Shown one piece after another: positions 43,662-44,660 of a stretch of DNA of 44,660 nt (the first letter of the stretch is position 1; the number at the start of each line of letters is the position of its first letter). This DNA comes from a bacterium. Lineage in GTDB: Bacteria; UBP15; UBA6099; JAJRTR01. The notes under the pieces were generated by a model. That model was not told the origin of the DNA, did no database searches, and saw only the letters and a program-made list of their open reading frames with translations. The position numbers and the translations under genes are program-made. The stretch lies in NCBI GenBank assembly GCA_024278215.1, contig JAJRTR010000197.1, forward strand, positions 1 through 44,660, given 5' to 3'.

Positions 43662-44450
43662 GTGGATGTCGATCCACTCCAATATCAGAATATGCTGTGT
43701 ACCATGAAGGAATCCGGCAGGGTGTCCTTTAACTGTGAAGTGCCGACCCTGATTGTTTTTTATCACGAAAACAGGGCTGTTCACGTGGTGCATTCGAAAA
43801 AGGGACCACTGGAAAGTATCCGTTTCAGCGGTCCCGGCAAACTGGATTCGCTGGCTCGTGATTATGGCGTAGACCGGATTATATGCCTCGAAACCGGGGC
43901 GCTCCGCAGAGTTGCGGCAGATGCGCAGGCACGTATACGGTATGACCAGCCGTTGTGGGGCCAGTTGCTTGCGGCGCGCGCGGCGCTTGGGCGTGAGTGG
44001 GGATCGGGAATTCACCTGTATCCCGACCCGACGACCGCATTGCCTGATATTCCCGAGTTGGCACTCAAGTTGTTCCGCCGTCTGCTGCCGCCGAGTTTTT
44101 TCCTTGTCGTTGCCGCTTTCACAGGCGATACTGTGTGGACTTCTCTTATGGTGAAGGTGGAGGGCGGTGAGGTTACGACGATCACGACGACCGACTCGCT
44201 GGGACCGCTGGATATCAAGGACTTGAACATCGAAGAAAAGTCTACAAAGATAAGCCGGGTTATCACAGCGCGTTGGGGTGCCGCGACTGCCGGTTTCTAT
44301 ATGGAGCGCACGGCATTTCAACAAATTATTGCGCATCCGCGCCCTGTTTCGGCACTGGCCAGGCTCGTACACAGAAAATGGGTTGTTGTCACCCCATTCC
44401 CTTTGCGAATGAGGGTTTTGCTCGCTATTGGAAAGATGTTCAGGATGTAG
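43662..44450 (+). CDS. Unrecognised protein, start uncertain
   Basis: 262 residues from GTG 43662. I do not recognise the family. It is mostly soluble, with strands and helices (LIVFYHENRAVHVVHSKKG, SFFLVVAAFTGDTVWTSLMV), and ends RVLLAIGKMFRM. The frame stays open upstream to 43581 and continues protein-like (EKEVEELLSKNVEIVDV), so translation probably begins earlier. No ATG, GTG or TTG exists in that part; AGGGCGGGA stands directly before two ATA codons at 43614-43619, and a CTG at 43638 follows AGAGG. A rare start codon or an indel is possible. A TATAAT at 43548-43553 may be its promoter. Confidence 0.6.
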   Translation: MDVDPLQYQNMLCTMKESGRVSFNCEVPTLIVFYHENRAVHVVHSKKGPLESIRFSGPGKLDSLARDYGVDRIICLETGALRRVAADAQARIRYDQPLWGQLLAARAALGREWGSGIHLYPDPTTALPDIPELALKLFRRLLPPSFFLVVAAFTGDTVWTSLMVKVEGGEVTTITTTDSLGPLDIKDLNIEEKSTKISRVITARWGAATAGFYMERTAFQQIIAHPRPVSALARLVHRKWVVVTPFPLRMRVLLAIGKMFRM

Positions 44451-44528
44451 TGTCGTGTCAACGATGAAAAGACGTAAGATGGGTTAGCCCGCATATCTCA
44501 CGCATTTACAAGTGTGACATGACAGTGG

Positions 44529-44567
44529 GTTCTTATCGCGCCGCAGGCGACAACACATTGTCGCCAA
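44529..44567 (-). repeat. Short dispersed hairpin repeat (type C), copy 2
   Basis: GGCGACAA (44546-44553), loop CACA, TTGTCGCC (44558-44565), with CTTATCGCGCC before it, is the inverted match of 26187-26222. The hairpin follows the last gene by about 95 bases and could also end its transcript, though no T-run follows. The nearby AGCCCGCATATCTCACGCAT resembles the start of repeat B. Confidence 0.4.
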
Positions 44568-44660
44568 GCAGATAATGTGGTGAACATGTAGCGTTCAGTC
44601 CCTGCGTTCCGGGTCGGAGCCTCGAAACGATGAAAAATCGGTGTGGACGAGTGTGAGTAC

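Overview
The window reads as a piece of chromosome from a Gram-negative, probably uncultivated bacterium. An LPS heptose epimerase (hldD), Wza-like outer-membrane exporters and lipoprotein signal peptides point to an outer membrane. A complete chemotaxis signalling operon indicates motility or a related surface behaviour. I cannot assign a phylum from the sequence alone. There are no rRNA or tRNA genes, no CRISPR array, no phage genes and no transposase. Instead there are at least two families of short dispersed repeats (here called A and B) and gene remnants that mark the intergenic gaps.

Layout. 1-865: the end of an unidentified gene, a complete 178-bp repeat A and a wrecked peptidase T gene. 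866-7855: single genes (secreted archaemetzincin, FapA/DUF342 protein, orphan beta-class DNA methyltransferase, HEAT-repeat protein, acyl-CoA dehydrogenase, hldD). 7904-18082 (minus strand): a compact chemotaxis cluster, in transcription order response regulator, cheA, cheR, cheD, cheY, cheX-like, cheB, a REC-histidine kinase, a FapA-REC fusion and cheX; no receptor and no separate cheW are present. 18083-20571: repeats, a gene remnant and a metallophosphatase lipoprotein. 20572-26048: a DUF5693 membrane protein and, on the minus strand, a three-gene TPR protein / solute-binding lipoprotein / sensor kinase cassette.

26284-30341 (minus strand) is the most interesting part: pqqD-like protein, radical SAM/SPASM enzyme, a 53-residue peptide with the leader motif of lasso-type precursors, a B12-binding-type radical SAM enzyme and an HprK-like kinase. 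It looks like a ribosomally made, post-translationally modified peptide (RiPP-like) pathway with no lasso cyclase in sight. It lies back to back with an exopolysaccharide region (30714-38954) of two SLBB export proteins, a Wzz chain-length protein, a GT-C type membrane protein and a Wzx flippase, into which a FtsB/DivIC-like gene and an S1-domain gene are set.

39273-44450 holds a methyltransferase, the B12-dependent ribonucleotide reductase nrdJ with a strong promoter and tandem NrdR-type boxes, and an unrecognised gene whose start codon is unclear. Many genes overlap by 4 bp (ATGA/GTGA junctions), and several use TTG or GTG starts with clear Shine-Dalgarno sequences.
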